This document shows, one piece after another, positions 36,456 through 48,002 of a stretch of 59,270 nucleotides of DNA (the stretch's first letter is position 1; each line of letters begins with the position of its first letter). Under the pieces are notes generated by a model. It saw only the letters and a list, made by a program, of their open reading frames with translations. It had not been told where the DNA came from and did not search any database. This DNA is from Rusavskia elegans (Eukaryota; Ascomycota; Lecanoromycetes; Teloschistales; Teloschistaceae), in assembly GCA_011316305.1 (NCBI GenBank), contig SAUG01000184.1:1-59270 (forward strand), written 5' to 3'. Position numbers and translations under genes: made by a program.

Positions 36456-37939
36456 TCAGGGAACCATCCAGCCGATGAGCTCACGGAACCATGGTCGCCA
36501 GATTGTATATGCCCAGTCTGCTACCACATGTAAGACGGCAAGGAGTTTGTAGGCGTCGAAGCAATTGCGGGTGCTGCCGACGTCAATCTTCTGCCAGATG
36601 ATTGTCTCAGAGCCAGCTTCATCGTCTGACTGCGGCTGACGCGAGATTATCAGCAAATGCCAGTCGTGACCTTGAGCAATGAGCAGGGGCATGGCAGGGA
36701 TTTGCAGATAGACTTGGCCCGGTTTTTGCAGCAGGGAGAGTCGTTTGTGGAGCGCAGCGGTCCAGATGGCAAGTTGCGCCTTACCATCCGTCCAAGATTT
36801 GTTCGGGGCTTTGGTTTCGATGCTTGACGCGATAGGATTGGACCGGAGGTCATTGGTAGTTGTATGGTTCCAACTCTTGATACCAGCCCCTGGCAAAGGC
36901 CGCAGCTTTTTCCATGCGCGAGAGATCATCTCGTCAGGCATAAGAACAATTGCGTAGTCCACGACTCTTCTAGGCAGTGCTTCACTAGCAAGACCCTTGG
37001 GATCGATCGACGCCGTTTTCCTGAGCAACGTGTCAGCTGGCGTACGCCCGATGATCCTGGAGCAGAGTGAACATACGCTGACGCGACGTCGAGGTACTTA
37101 GCATGGGTAGAAGATGTCAAGGCTGCTCGTATCACCACCCGATGGACTTCCTCGTTCCATGTGCCCTCGTGTGAGCGACCTTCCTCGCAAGTGATTGCAG
37201 CCGCAGTAAGGCGTTGAACCTCGGACAGAGATAGCATTCTCCCAGTCTTCAGACGTTTATCGAGGTCATTGACCCACGAGTAGCCAAATCGATTTCTTTC
37301 TCTGACGTCCAGGCCTCCGTGGGCTCCCGTCAAGGCGGCCAGTTCCAGGTCCTGCGGAGACATGATCAGTTAGCGATCATGAGCCACTTGAGTACCGCCC
37401 TTGTCCACAGTCAACCAACCGTGTACCCCAATATCCCAACACCATCAGAGAGCAATTGTATATCTATGCGAAGTTTCTCAACATCGTCTGGAACTTTGGC
37501 CTTGGTGGTCGCAAAATCGTAGTAGACAATAGGGTCTTCGCGGTCTTCTAGCGCGGTCAGTTGCTTGGTTGGGCTCAGTCGGCCGCTTTGATGTGATTCC
37601 AACTCGGAGCTCGCATCGGAGGGTAATGATGGTGTGGAGGGGAATTGCTCGGGAGGATCCACGTCGCTGTGAACAAGGCGCCTTTTGTTTGGTCGAGGTG
37701 TCGCTTCGGTGTCGCCGCTGATACTTTCCATACTTGCGGACGGGCGGCGTCTCTTTGCAGTGGTTTTGATTTGCACACGCGCGACGTTCTCTTTGTCTCC
37801 GTCGCAGCAGTCAATCAGTGGACTGGAGCTTTCAGGAACCCCATTAGCGGTGACCAAAGGTCAAGGGTATTGAGAGGTGAAGTACATACAAATCCTCCTG
37901 AACAGCGGATACTTCGTCTATCCAGATCTGGATATTCAT
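36456..37939 (-). CDS. PD-(D/E)XK nuclease-like protein, four exons
   Basis: Exons 37890-37939, 37420-37828, 37077-37351 and 36456-37020 join in frame to 432 residues. Introns: 37829-37889 (GTATGT...CTAAT...AG), 37352-37419 (weak donor GTTGGT, branch GCTAACTGA, CAG) and 37021-37076 (GTATGT, CTGAC, CAG). The protein starts MNIQIWIDEV and has a Ser/Pro/Arg-rich low-complexity N-terminal part. The C-terminal domain has WNEEVH, KTASIDPK, RVVDYAIVL, IASSIETK (the E-x-K motif), AQLAIWTAA and a closing WRPWFREL. This order is that of the fungal PD-(D/E)XK nuclease-like family common in accessory genome regions. Core motif residues look present; actual nuclease activity is unproven for the family. 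A donor 7 bases away (GTACAC) would break the frame. Confidence 0.85.
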
Positions 37940-38947
37940 CACGGCCGCAAGACCTGAAGAAGACGGTCATGAACTTCCAGCTCTGAAGATGAAAGACTGA
38001 ACCACCTCATGTTTGGTCCGAGGGTTGCCCATGGCGACGACTTGCGGTCCATCCTAAACGATACTAGCGCAACTCGCCCTCGTTCCGCGATTCCGCATCT
38101 CCGCCGGACCAAGAGAAGTCTTTGCCACTGCAACTAAGGTCAATGCTGGTATTCTCTTGCCAGCATTAACCGCTGGTGAGACGCTGAGATTCCGCTTGTT
38201 GAATGTACGAGGAATAATGCTGATGCTTAAAAAGTAAAACTCCTCTCACTCCTCCGCCCTCCCTTCCCTACGTTCCCATGGAGCTTCCATGATCACAGGA
38301 TCCGAGCTGGGAGTCCAGAAAGACAATGTTTGACCTCAGAGCTTGACCGATGCGACCACACCGTTACAGCGCATAGTTTCGATAACCAACACCTCAACGC
38401 AGGTCTCCGTCGCTCTCAATTGCCCATCAGAACAAGACCGAACCGTGCCACAAGCCTCTGAGCTTTGAATACCTCCCACCTAGAATCGCATAACTTCTGC
38501 TCCTCCGTCACAGCTACTCCACGCCCTTATGTCATATCTCAATTCGCGCTTCATCCGTGATCAATCCCAGCTGATCCTTGCTGAACTGTAGTATCGCTTT
38601 CGCTAACCCAACAACACGATTCCAGGAATTCGAGCGTGTAAAAAGATTGAAATCTTAGTGTTGATGAGAGCTCACCAGAATCTCATTATGAGTTTCCATG
38701 ACTGAGCAGGATACCTGAATGTTGTCTGACGGTAGCAGCCACTAGACCTTCTACTCCTTCTAAAGTCTATCGACTCCGTGCTTGAAAGATCAAGTAATAC
38801 GATTAGGTGGATATTACGATTAGCAAAAGCACGATACTCGTCGCCAAGTTAGTGAAACGTATACCTCGTTAATCAAGCTGATCAGGTACTTCAAGACTAG
38901 AGCCATCTACCACCAATGCTCCAACTCTTCCAATAACTAACGCTAGA
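37940..38947. other. Intergenic region, about 1 kb
   Basis: Ordinary composition, no convincing ORF on either strand, no RNA gene recognised. It serves as upstream region of the PD-(D/E)XK-like gene: pyrimidine-rich stretches on both strands near 38235-38290 may belong to its promoter. Confidence 0.45.
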
Positions 38948-39394
38948 TTAGGCCCAATTTAAATAATCGTCCGATACCTTTCGCAAGACTGATCGAGCCG
39001 ATCTAATACCATCCACCAACGCCGGATCCACAATCGGCCTCACCCCCCCAACATCCACCTTAACCCCATCCATATAAACAATAATCGCCGTACTCCCAAA
39101 TGCTCCTTCCTCACCATCCACCGCCTCAAAAACTGCAACACCTCCAGCGCCACGGCCACGCTCATCGGCGCCTCTTCCAAACGGAAAAATCCGTATATTA
39201 GAACGTGATTCTATATCCTCGATATTTAACAAAAAGACGGATTCAATTTTCAAACGGGGGTACAGTATAGATCTTAGGTATTGTAGAGCCGTTAAGCATT
39301 TTACCGTTACGCGTATAACCGCAGCTCGCAGCTCCTGGCGAAACCGCCTACAAACGCCCGCGAGCCAAAAACGACAGCCTATACTGTGGTTCAA
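38948..39394 (-). pseudogene. ORF remnant of unknown identity
   Basis: A 148-codon open frame starting at an in-frame TTG or ATG-like position, with stretches such as STAIIVYMDGVKVD that look protein-like, but no recognised family. The DNA from about 39190 to 39310 is mildly AT-enriched, as if lightly RIP-mutated. A start further upstream or additional exons were not found. It may be a decayed gene or a chance frame. Confidence 0.25.
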
Positions 39395-39516
39395 AGTAGT
39401 ACCGACCCTTTCTTCAACCTACTACCAAAGCAAAGCGGAACCTATTGTCCAATAGCCGAACCCCTTGCGTATATAGTCCACTCGATTGCATACTTCTGGA
39501 GGCTCCTCATAGCCGC

Positions 39517-39843
39517 CTAAAGAAAGATGCCGTGGAAGATATGGTACCAGCTCGTTTCGATCGAGACATTCAGCTGTGAAATATAACTGAAGTGCCTACC
39601 GACGCCGGTAAGGTTGTAAAAAGTATCCTGTGGGTGGCTGAAGTGATTAAAGGCGGAGTTCCCCCAAATAAACAGTCGATCATTAGCCCAGAGAAAACCG
39701 GGGAAAGATTTTGGAAGGTTGCCAAGTTGCAGTTGAACTAAGAACTCCATCATTGTAATCCATTCCAGAAGTCTATATGTGCTTGAGCCTCTTGGATTTG
39801 AAGTTGGAATGTAGACTAAAGCATAGTCGATAATGGTGCTGGT
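39517..39843 (-). pseudogene. ORF remnant of unknown identity
   Basis: The frame ends at 39517 and is open upstream to about 39843, just past the stop codon of the next gene. It reads as ordinary protein (TIIDYALVYIP, PGFLWANDRLFIWG, HPQDTFYNLTG). I recognise no family, and no start or splice site ties it to the DUF7872-like gene. It may be the 3' fragment of a disrupted gene. Confidence 0.3.
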
Positions 39844-39852
39844 CCGCAGTTC

Positions 39853-41224
39853 TTAGGTTGGTGTATTGGTGATTATTTTAGGTCCTTCTATACGGACATC
39901 GATCGGCTGCAGCTTGTTCGCATTAGGCCAATTGGTAATGCTACAAGCCGCCGCGTCCTCGAAAAGTAGTTGGCCCGTGGTCCAGCCTTTAGCAAAAATG
40001 GTGGATAATATCTTAGACGGGTCCCCGAGTTTTCCGTTCCCGAGGGTGAACGTTGCATTTTGACCAACGCCGTACCACCAACGATTGCATTGACCATTGG
40101 TGTTATAATCCGCACAGTTCAGGTCCGTCCAATCTGAATACAAAGAGCAAGAAATTTGTACCCATTCAGGTAGGGGAGTACTACCGTTAGTTATGCCCCG
40201 AGGATCAGTCCCTGGTGTAAGAGCAATATCCCATCCGTTGCCTGCAAGGGCCACAGATACTAGGTAGGTCTGGAGAGCAAGCAACAGCTGCTTCTTGATA
40301 GCGTTCAAATATGGAAACTTTCCGAAATCGACAGCGAAAGCCCCAGAAGTTGTAAAAGCCTTGAAGGCGAGTCGATCCGACATCACTAACGTCAAGCCGG
40401 CTTCAAGAGTATCAGAGATACTGATCTCCTGATCTCGAAGCATGGAACTGAGCTGAGCGACTTGGTACTGTTGCGACTCCAGTATACCTCCCGCGGGGAA
40501 CAAGACTCTCCCTATAGTGAGATATTGCCTGATTGCTTCGTTGACTATAGATGCGATTCGAAATGCGCCATCATCAATTTTGGAAAAATCCGGGATAGTG
40601 ATGACCATAGACAACCCAATGGATAGAATTGATAGGAAGGTTTGGATAGCCATGTTCGTTGCTTGGACTTTGTCTATCAATTGCACAATCTCAAGGATTG
40701 TGCTTTCGGCTTCTGCGAAAGCGGCTTGCAAGGAGTCGTACCAGGTTATGAAAAAGGAGTGTAATACTGTAATTGACCAGTCAGTGTCTTGATTTTGCTC
40801 CATTCTTCGAAGTGGACGAACCGGTTATACTGTGACCGATATAGAAATAGCTTGCCTGCGCGCAAGGTGCAATATCCTGACGGACTGAGGAGGCGATTAC
40901 TGCCGGACAAGCACCATGCTGCAGTTTTGAACAGTCTAGGCCATGCGAAAATCCCAGTCGAAGGAAGCAGTGACTCCATAGCTCATTCGCAGCACAGCAG
41001 TCTGTGGTATCGCTTGTCTTGCAGGGGATATCGTAGACGTCATGCCACGCGCTCAGAAAGCCGTCTAGGTTAAGCTTTTGCTGGCAACTGGAGTCCAACA
41101 AAGTGTATTGCGAAATGCACGGGTCCTCATTATCAACGGTCACGTTGCAGAGGTCGGAGATGCTGTAGACCTCCAGGGCAGCGTACATAATAAGGACCCA
41201 CTTTGTGAGCCATGAAAATGCCAT
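39853..41224 (-). CDS. Secreted DUF7872-like protein, two exons
   Basis: Exons 40831-41224 and 39853-40766 join in frame to 435 residues. The intron 40767-40830 has donor GTATAA, branch ACTGAC and acceptor ACAG. The start gives a signal peptide (MAFSWLTKWVLIMYAALEVYS). The N-terminal third is cysteine-containing (DLCN, DPCIS, SSCQQ, DIPCK, DCCAANE). The middle is a long helical and partly hydrophobic segment (FLSILSIGLSMVITIP). The C-terminal third has WDIALTPGTDPRGIT, CNRWWYGVG, TLGNGKLGD and GWTTGQLLFEDAAACS. These late motifs and the LGxGK...WTTGxLLF order match the fungal DUF7872 family as I know it; function is unknown. Likely exported or membrane-associated. Confidence 0.8.
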
Positions 41225-41535
41225 TCCGAGTTAATCGGACGATGACAACAAATGGTGAATGATGTGGAAGGCAATAAGCCATGTAGACAGACTGAAAAAC
41301 AGCTCAAAAGGCAGTTTTTGATGCCCCACCGTGACCGATTTCGCGATCGAATGAAGCGAAAGAAGTCTGCAGTGTGGGCGCTCCCTGCGCTCGAGACATT
41401 CTGTAGAAGTGAAAGGTATATATCACTGCGTTGTGCAACGTCTTTGCCTGCATATACCTAAAGCCACAGCGGCAGATGCCTTGTTTGTACCGTTGCCTTG
41501 CGCCTCCCAAGCTGCGTGGGATAGAATGAAGGCCA
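41225..41535. other. Intergenic region between two minus-strand genes
   Basis: About 310 bp that holds the promoter of the DUF7872-like gene and the 3' end region of the CorA-like gene. No ORF or RNA gene is supported. Confidence 0.5.
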
Positions 41536-43252
41536 CTAAGACGGCATATGGCCTGTCTCTAAAGCTTTGGGTACAGACCTAGGCCTTGGACTACGAAAGT
41601 AGCACAGGTAGTAGTACAAGAAAGAGACAGCGAGACTCAGCGGTCCAGTCAAGGCCCAAAAGATCCAGAAGTTTTGCGCGACGGAGATGCTGTGATTTTG
41701 GTCGTCAAAGTTAAAAAATTCCGAGCCGAATACAGCCTAAATTGTCCGTCAGCTTTGACTAATCTATTGGAGAAGGCTGATGAACTCGCACCGCAATAGT
41801 TGCCAAAGGCAAAAACAGCATGGTGACGGTGGCGATGGCTTTCATCGATTTGCTGTCGTTCTTGAGGACGTGACTATCATGTTGGGTAACGACGTTGAAA
41901 GACTGAGAGACCGTTAGTGTGTTTCCCGGAGAAATGCTTTGTCCAGGTATGTTTACCAGGTTGATGATGTTCTGCATCCGCTTTTCAAGACTGGTCATGC
42001 GCAATTTCCACACTTCGAATTGCACGGCTTTTTGCGCGAGCATTTGGCTCGTTATGTGCATAGTCGGCATCGCATCTTGTTCTTGCGGCGGACGTTTCAG
42101 GAGCTCTCGATGAAAAGCCTCCAGATGCGATATCGTCATCAAGGCGGCCTCCGAGCTCTCCTTGAGGTAGATGATGTGTTTTGCAATGTTGTGGAGCCCA
42201 ACAAAGTCATGGCGACCGTCGCTACCGCTGTCAGTTGAGGAAACTGCGAGATCAAGCGCGGTCTGTATCCCGTGTCGTGGTTCTCAGTGCTACGACTTGT
42301 ACTCCGTGGATTTGACTCGACTTACGCGCTCCATTTGGCTGAATACGTCGCTAACACCTCTAACCACACTCTGTGCCTGCAGCCATAGCTCATCCAGACA
42401 TATGACGAAGAGACTGAACGGATCAACCAACACGGTAGAAAGATCCGTTTGCCACAATCGTTGACAACGGTCTCTCATCTCGGGTGAAGCACTAAAGATC
42501 ACGAGAGAGACGGCTGCTTTATCCTTGTCGTCACAATTGTCCCATCTCATGAATACGCTGGTACGGATCCACGTCCAGTCTCCTTGACTGAGTACAGCCC
42601 CACGTGGGTCGGCGATCCCAGGCGAGCGGCCATGCACACTGCTGATTGTCACGTTTTTGCAGAGAAAGTGGAAATAGGAGTCTATTGCGCATTTTGAGTG
42701 AGCGTCGGAATTGCCAGCATGACTAGACGTACGGTAGCTCGAGCCATGACGTACGGCACTGAAAGAATGTGTGACGCCTTCTAACCGCTGGGATATGAAA
42801 TCCGAGGGAACGGCGAAATGGTCATACAGAGACTGAATGCCAGCTCCGTTGGTGTGATGTGCTAGGTCCAAAGGCGCCAAGCTTTGGAGATTTCCATCAG
42901 CAGGGTAGGGGACAGGAAAGGCTGCTATTACACAATCTGTAGGCGAGGCTGGGCCCGGGATCGTAGAGCTTGGGCATTGCTCTCGATTATCTCTCCTGTC
43001 TCACGAGGATAGCCTAAAATACACAGTGAGCAAGAAAGAGATGGCAGTGCAAGGTTTGAGGCATCCTTCTACCTGGAGACCACTCAAGTACACCGACTGC
43101 ACATGTTGTAGCGTCACTGCACTGGCCAAATCGATTGGCTTCTTTGTGGAATAGAGTCCTGCGCCTACTATCCTGGTAGAAGGCCGCCATGGTGAATAAT
43201 GGATTTTGTTTGAGGAGCGCTGAATTTCGGCTGAAGGCAAGTCAGACTCCAT
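41536..43252 (-). CDS. CorA-like two-helix membrane protein, about four exons
   Basis: Firm exons: 41536-41736, 41792-42262, and one from 42326 up to about 42990. Introns 41737-41791 (GTGCGA, CTGAC, TTTAG) and 42263-42325 (GTAAGT, CTGAG, ACAG) keep the frame. A first exon starting at the ATG at 43250-43252 (MESDLPSAEIQ) is likely, but its junction near 42990-43050 does not resolve to one clear donor/acceptor pair. The C-terminus has the CorA-type arrangement: a long helical stalk (MLAQKAVQFEVWKLRMTSLE), then DSKSMKAIATVTMLFLPLATIA with AVFGSEFF, then FWIFWALTGPLSLAVSFLYY. No GMN motif follows the first helix, as in many fungal CorA-like proteins, so Mg2+ transport is doubtful. The gene is divergent from the HET-like gene. 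Confidence 0.75.
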
Positions 43253-44040
43253 CGAGAGCCATCAGAGTCAGGGTACTCTGTAAGGTAGCAACGACTCGGA
43301 GATGAAGATGACTCGATCGGGACAAGCCCCTCGGATCTAGCTCCTCTCCGGGGCGGAATCGATACCTAAGGCAGCCTCGCGTGACCGTTTAGGGTTAAGG
43401 TACCTGCAGCTTGGCCAGCTGACAACTGACAGCTGGGACCCGAGGGACCCTCGACCTCAACCGCCGGTAAGCGCTAAGACCCCTGTGGCCATGTGCCAAG
43501 AGCGGCACCTGCCGGCGCCATTTCCTTAGTCCCTCACCGCTGATTTTTGTGGTGGCCAGTTCCAGTGCGATGTGTTCTTCTCATTATTACTGAGTAACCG
43601 TATCTGACAGGCATGAATGGACATGACCTCGTACTGATGCAGCCGCATCGGAAGCCACCGTTACATCGGTCCCCTGCATGCAGCCTCTCTGTCCACACCA
43701 GCGACGCCGCCATGTCTCGTTCTGTATCTGCGGTCTAGCCTCTCAGCCAGTCACCATTGGGCGTCCGTCATAAGGATAACAGGTAGAATGGCAGCCTCGT
43801 TACTGTCGGGCGCACGAGAAGCGGCGTTTTCCTGCGTCGGAATCTATATGTAGATTTATTCCAGCCTTGTTTCTCTCCCCTTCTTCTATTCTTCCTTCCA
43901 TACACTGCTTATCCAGGGAGTACATTAACCCACGCCTTCCCCACATAGCAGTCTGCAATCTGGTTCTTTCAATCGAAAAACACAACTCGATAATCCAAAT
44001 AATAAAGAGGTGGAGTCCGATAGGGACCGAGTCAAGCATC
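43253..44040. promoter_or_regulatory. Divergent promoter region
   Basis: The 790 bp separate the start of the minus-strand CorA-like gene from the ATG of the plus-strand HET-like gene. A TATA-like tctatatgtagattta lies near 43841, followed by a C/T-rich tract at about 43868-43900, a layout typical of fungal core promoters, about 140-170 bp upstream of the ATG at 44041. No specific operator was recognised. Confidence 0.45.
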
Positions 44041-47000
44041 ATGTCGGCCCAAGTCCCCTACCCTCCTGCGTCGCCGCCGACTTCCCATGGTGGCAACCTG
44101 GACCCGAATGAAGTGCGACTGCGTCAACGACAAGCGACCGCCGCTTTCCCAGCGTATTCCAGTGATGGCTCTTCGCATGGAGGCAACACGGATCCAAATG
44201 CTGTCCGACTTCGACTAGCGCAGATGCAGCAAAGCTCAGGCTCATCTGCGCCGGTCGCACAGGTAACCGAGCCCGATACTGTTTGGATGTCGTCCCCTCT
44301 TCCCGGACCGCAGACAGCGCAAACCGCGCAATCTGGACAATATGTTCCCGCCCAGTATAGACAGCAGTTCTCCAACCCCGGTCACGCACAAACTCCTATT
44401 CAGGTGAGCTAGCCTCCGAATCGATGATACCGAGCTGACATGAACAGGGCAACACGAGTTACTTCCCAACAAATAGCCAACCTCAACCCTCGCCTGGTGC
44501 TTCATATGCACAATCACCTTACCAATCATCTCAGACCTCGCCGGTAGGATACCCTCCACCCGCGAAGAAGAAGTCCGCCCTTCGTCGGCTACATGCCTTC
44601 TTAATGGAGCAAGGGAGTAATGAAAGGCACAGGTGAACAATGAAGTCGGTCGCGAATCATACATAGCAGACGTACACAATCATGTAGGGATAAGCTTGTA
44701 ATCTTGTCGATAGTACCGCGTTGACATACCTGTTCAGTACCGGGGACGTCCTGAGCAAGGATACAAGAACATCTTCCACCAACGATCTAAGTGGAGAACC
44801 AAGTGGCCCAACTATTTCCAGATTGCAGGCATCCCTCGTCTCACCAGTGACACCAGTGACACCAGTGAAAAGCACCATCGTGATATGATGCAACGTGCGA
44901 AAGACTTCCCCGCTGAGGAGTACTATCTGAGTCCATTTGATGGACACCTTGCGAAGCTGTTCGTCCAGAGCACCCAGGAGATCTATGATGCCGACCCTAA
45001 TAGCACTTGGAGACGGACCTTCATTCGTGATCAAAGTCCCTTGATCCTCCAGATAGCGAATTGGGCCCTTGAGAGCTTACCGACCAATGGTCGAGAAGCT
45101 ACGGGCGAAGAAACCGCCATAGTGGCTGCGAAGTGGATCCCTTCGTGTTTCGCAATCCTATTCCTCGTAGGCCTACCTTCTCATTAACCGTCACCGCTTG
45201 CTGACAAATGCCACACTAGATGATCTTCCCGGTGTCAGTAGCCGGAGAAGTTCGTAATAACGGCATGTACGACGCTCTGCCATACAGATTCTGGGGATAT
45301 CCGTATCACGCGAGGAACCCGCAAGAGGACAAGCGTGGAGTCCAGATTCAATCACCAGGTCTCTCTCATCCTTCCGCCACTCCATCGGTACAGCACAGTC
45401 GGAGCACCAAGAGCGCCCTGAATCCAATTTCTGAAAGGCCCATCGAGCCCAAGTATCTCTGTTTCCTGAAGGGCACAGAGGGTGTGGAGATACTCGAAGT
45501 TTCGCAATGGAGACGTGACCACGACATCGCAGCGACCTACGTGCTCATCTCGTACACCTCGGAACAGTTCAGGACTGAAGAAGATCAACTGTTTCTCCAT
45601 GATGTTGGCGAGCATGTTGCCCGGCGTGCAGGTGTTCAAGCATACTGGGTCGGATGCTCCTGTCTAGGTAATACTACGGAGGAACAGCAGGATAATGTGT
45701 GGCGTATCAGCGATGTCGTTCGTGGCGCCCGCAGTATGGCAATTGCTGTGGCGGATGTCAGCGGGCAAGAGCAGCCGAACGTCAATACGGCAGCGCTTCG
45801 CCAATGGGGTACCAGGGTTTGGACTCTGCCTGAAGTCTTGTTAACGCCAAGCAACAGCGAGATCGAAGTTTATAACCGCAGAACGGGCCTTGACGCGCCG
45901 ATGCTTGTCTACAAGCGGAACTTTGCCACTCTATGGGGAGATGCGTCGATCTCAAGGGAGCTGATCGACCACTATGAAGGAAACCTGACTCTCAGCTCAT
46001 TGGAGCTAGTCACGATAGCCCTGAAATGCTTACATAGCCGACAGAAAGGGTTCTATCTTCAAGGAGACATGGCCTATGCTCTGATGGGTCTCCTGAGGCG
46101 AAGACCTGGCGTGGTCAAGAGTGACTCTGCCTTTCAAGCATTTGCCCGCCTTTCTCTCGCCAATGACAACGACCTCCTGCTCGAGCGGCTTATCTGTACA
46201 TTGCCAAAGTCTCTCAGTCAGCCTTGGTACGATATGGACGACCAGTGGGATGTTTCACTCTGGGACATCCTCCCATCCACCCAGGTCTGCGGCATTGCAG
46301 ACAACAACACCGTCATTATAGACGGTTGCTACGCTGCCGCGATCCGCTGGAAAGCTTTCGCCGCAGTTGCTAACCTGACCCGAGACAGCTGGGGAAGGTT
46401 TTTCTTTCGCTACTTTTTCCGATCCACCTCCTACCTATTCATCGTCGGAATTTCACTTGTTGCCGCCGGGGGCGCAGCGGGCGGAGGGCGCATATCACTG
46501 ACCGCGGTCGGCGCAGTTTTCCTTACTATCTCTCTCCTGGTCATCCTGGGCTCACCCTACATCATCCGGAAACTCTACACGGGGAAGCTCTGGGGCACCC
46601 AAGCATGGTTCTTCGGCTTCGAGGGCTACATGGACATTTCGACCATCGAGCAGCACATCTTCGGCGCAGACATGGGCCATCTCAAGTGGAGCACCAACGG
46701 GAGTCCGCTGTCTGTGCACACGGCCAACGAGTATGGTGAATGCATCGGCCGCGATCCTACCAGTAACACGGAGACGGCGGACAAAGTCAAAAGGGCTATC
46801 AATGCTAAGATGGGTGAGCCAAGAATCTTCACCCTGGTCGACACTTATACCTTGACGGTGACGGTCTTCGAGGCTGTGCGGCCCCCTATCGCTGTTGTGA
46901 TGTGTGGTGCCGAGGGCGGCATGCAGCGAGCGTTGCTGTGTTCTTACGAGTGGTCGTCGCAGACGCTGTATCGGGAATCGGTCCTGAGAATGGAGACTGT

Positions 47001-47064
47001 CGTCCTGGATCAGATGGCGAGGGTAGGTCGGTTGAGGCTGGGGCTTAGGAGAGAAGATTTGTAA
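44041..47064 (+). CDS. HET-like domain protein with Pro/Gln-rich N-terminus and two membrane helices
   Basis: Start ATG at 44041. Exons: 44041-44403, 44448 to about 44543 or 44632, 44738-45166, and 45220-47064. Introns 44404-44447 (GTGAGC...AACAG) and 45167-45219 (GTAGGC, CTGAC, CTAG) are in frame. The second intron is unresolved: the natural donor GTGAAC at 44633 is out of phase with exon 3, while GTAGGA at 44544 fits. The N-terminus repeats SHGGN(L/T)DPN(E/A)VRLR twice and is Pro/Gln/Ser-rich. The last exon has a HET-type layout: ATYVLISYTS, about 30 residues later VQAYWVGCSCLG, then ISDVVRGARSMAIAV and WGTRVWTLPEVLL. Two hydrophobic helices follow (about residues 405-450 of the last exon). 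HET domains mediate vegetative incompatibility and cell death; that role here is inference. Confidence 0.7.
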
Positions 47065-48002
47065 TATGGTTCGTTAATCTCATGGACGTAATGTACTACT
47101 GGTTGGGACCTAGCGATTTCGCTCTAATCATTATCGACTTGCTGGTTCCCCTTGTCAAGGTAGCTGGAAATAGATAATTGTAGGATTTAGATTTGGGAAA
47201 TGTCGATATTAGTAGGTAATTATCGAATACCAAAAGTGTTTTGGAAGATATAAAATTTAACATTATCTCCGTGTTTGACATTGCAGGTGCTGTTGCAGTT
47301 CCATTGGGCCAGTAACAACTCGGAGACAGCGCGCAACGAGCAAAGCTAAAGAAAGGAAAGGTAACTTTGAGGCCGTATATCAGATAATTAGCTGAACACA
47401 TTCTGTAGGGCTCCTTGTTGCGTACGAGAATCTTGCGTATAGCAGATTCATTGACCAAGGGTGAAGGCCTTGTATATCAGCGTAGCAAATTAGCCTCAGG
47501 ACGATGCAGGACCCCACTCGCCGCTTTCAGTACTGTGTCAAGGCTGCATGATTAAGAGTAAGACGGCCAGTAGTTAGACGCGTTTATCGCCTGATACCTT
47601 CTCGAGAATACTGGTTGGAAGGAATCGATGTGTCATCTTCACCTGAAGATGCTAGCCAAGCCTCACGACGAGGCTCTCTCGACCGGAGGGACAAGATTGA
47701 ATGTACTGCACAATCCATGTTATTCCATAGGGAACCCCCACCTATACGTCATTGAAGGAAAGTAGCGATTCTTTTGTGACGATATCACGCCGGGTGGTAT
47801 GTTAATACTTACCGATGGCAAGGAAATGGATCGATCACCGGTTTGCCCCGTCGAGTTGCTTGCTGCATGCTGAGAGATCGCTGTAACTGCATTGGGCTAG
47901 GACCGGCTACGTTCTATCGATATATCAATTTTCTATTCTTGGTTTAATTCGTAAAATCTTAAGAACTATTGTACCACCCGCAGGTACCCTAAGGATACGA
48001 GC
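47065..48002. other. Intergenic region between convergent genes
   Basis: The 938 bp hold the 3' ends of the HET-like gene and of the NACHT/ankyrin gene. A 120-codon open stretch on the minus strand (47096-47458) has a signal-like middle but no family features. AT-rich patches at 47160-47260 and 47920-47970 may be terminator or mild RIP. No RNA gene was recognised. Confidence 0.45.

Noticed and set aside
47096..47458. 120-codon minus-strand frame between convergent genes
   Set aside because: No ATG-supported family features, atypical composition and no splice partners; more likely 3' flanking DNA.
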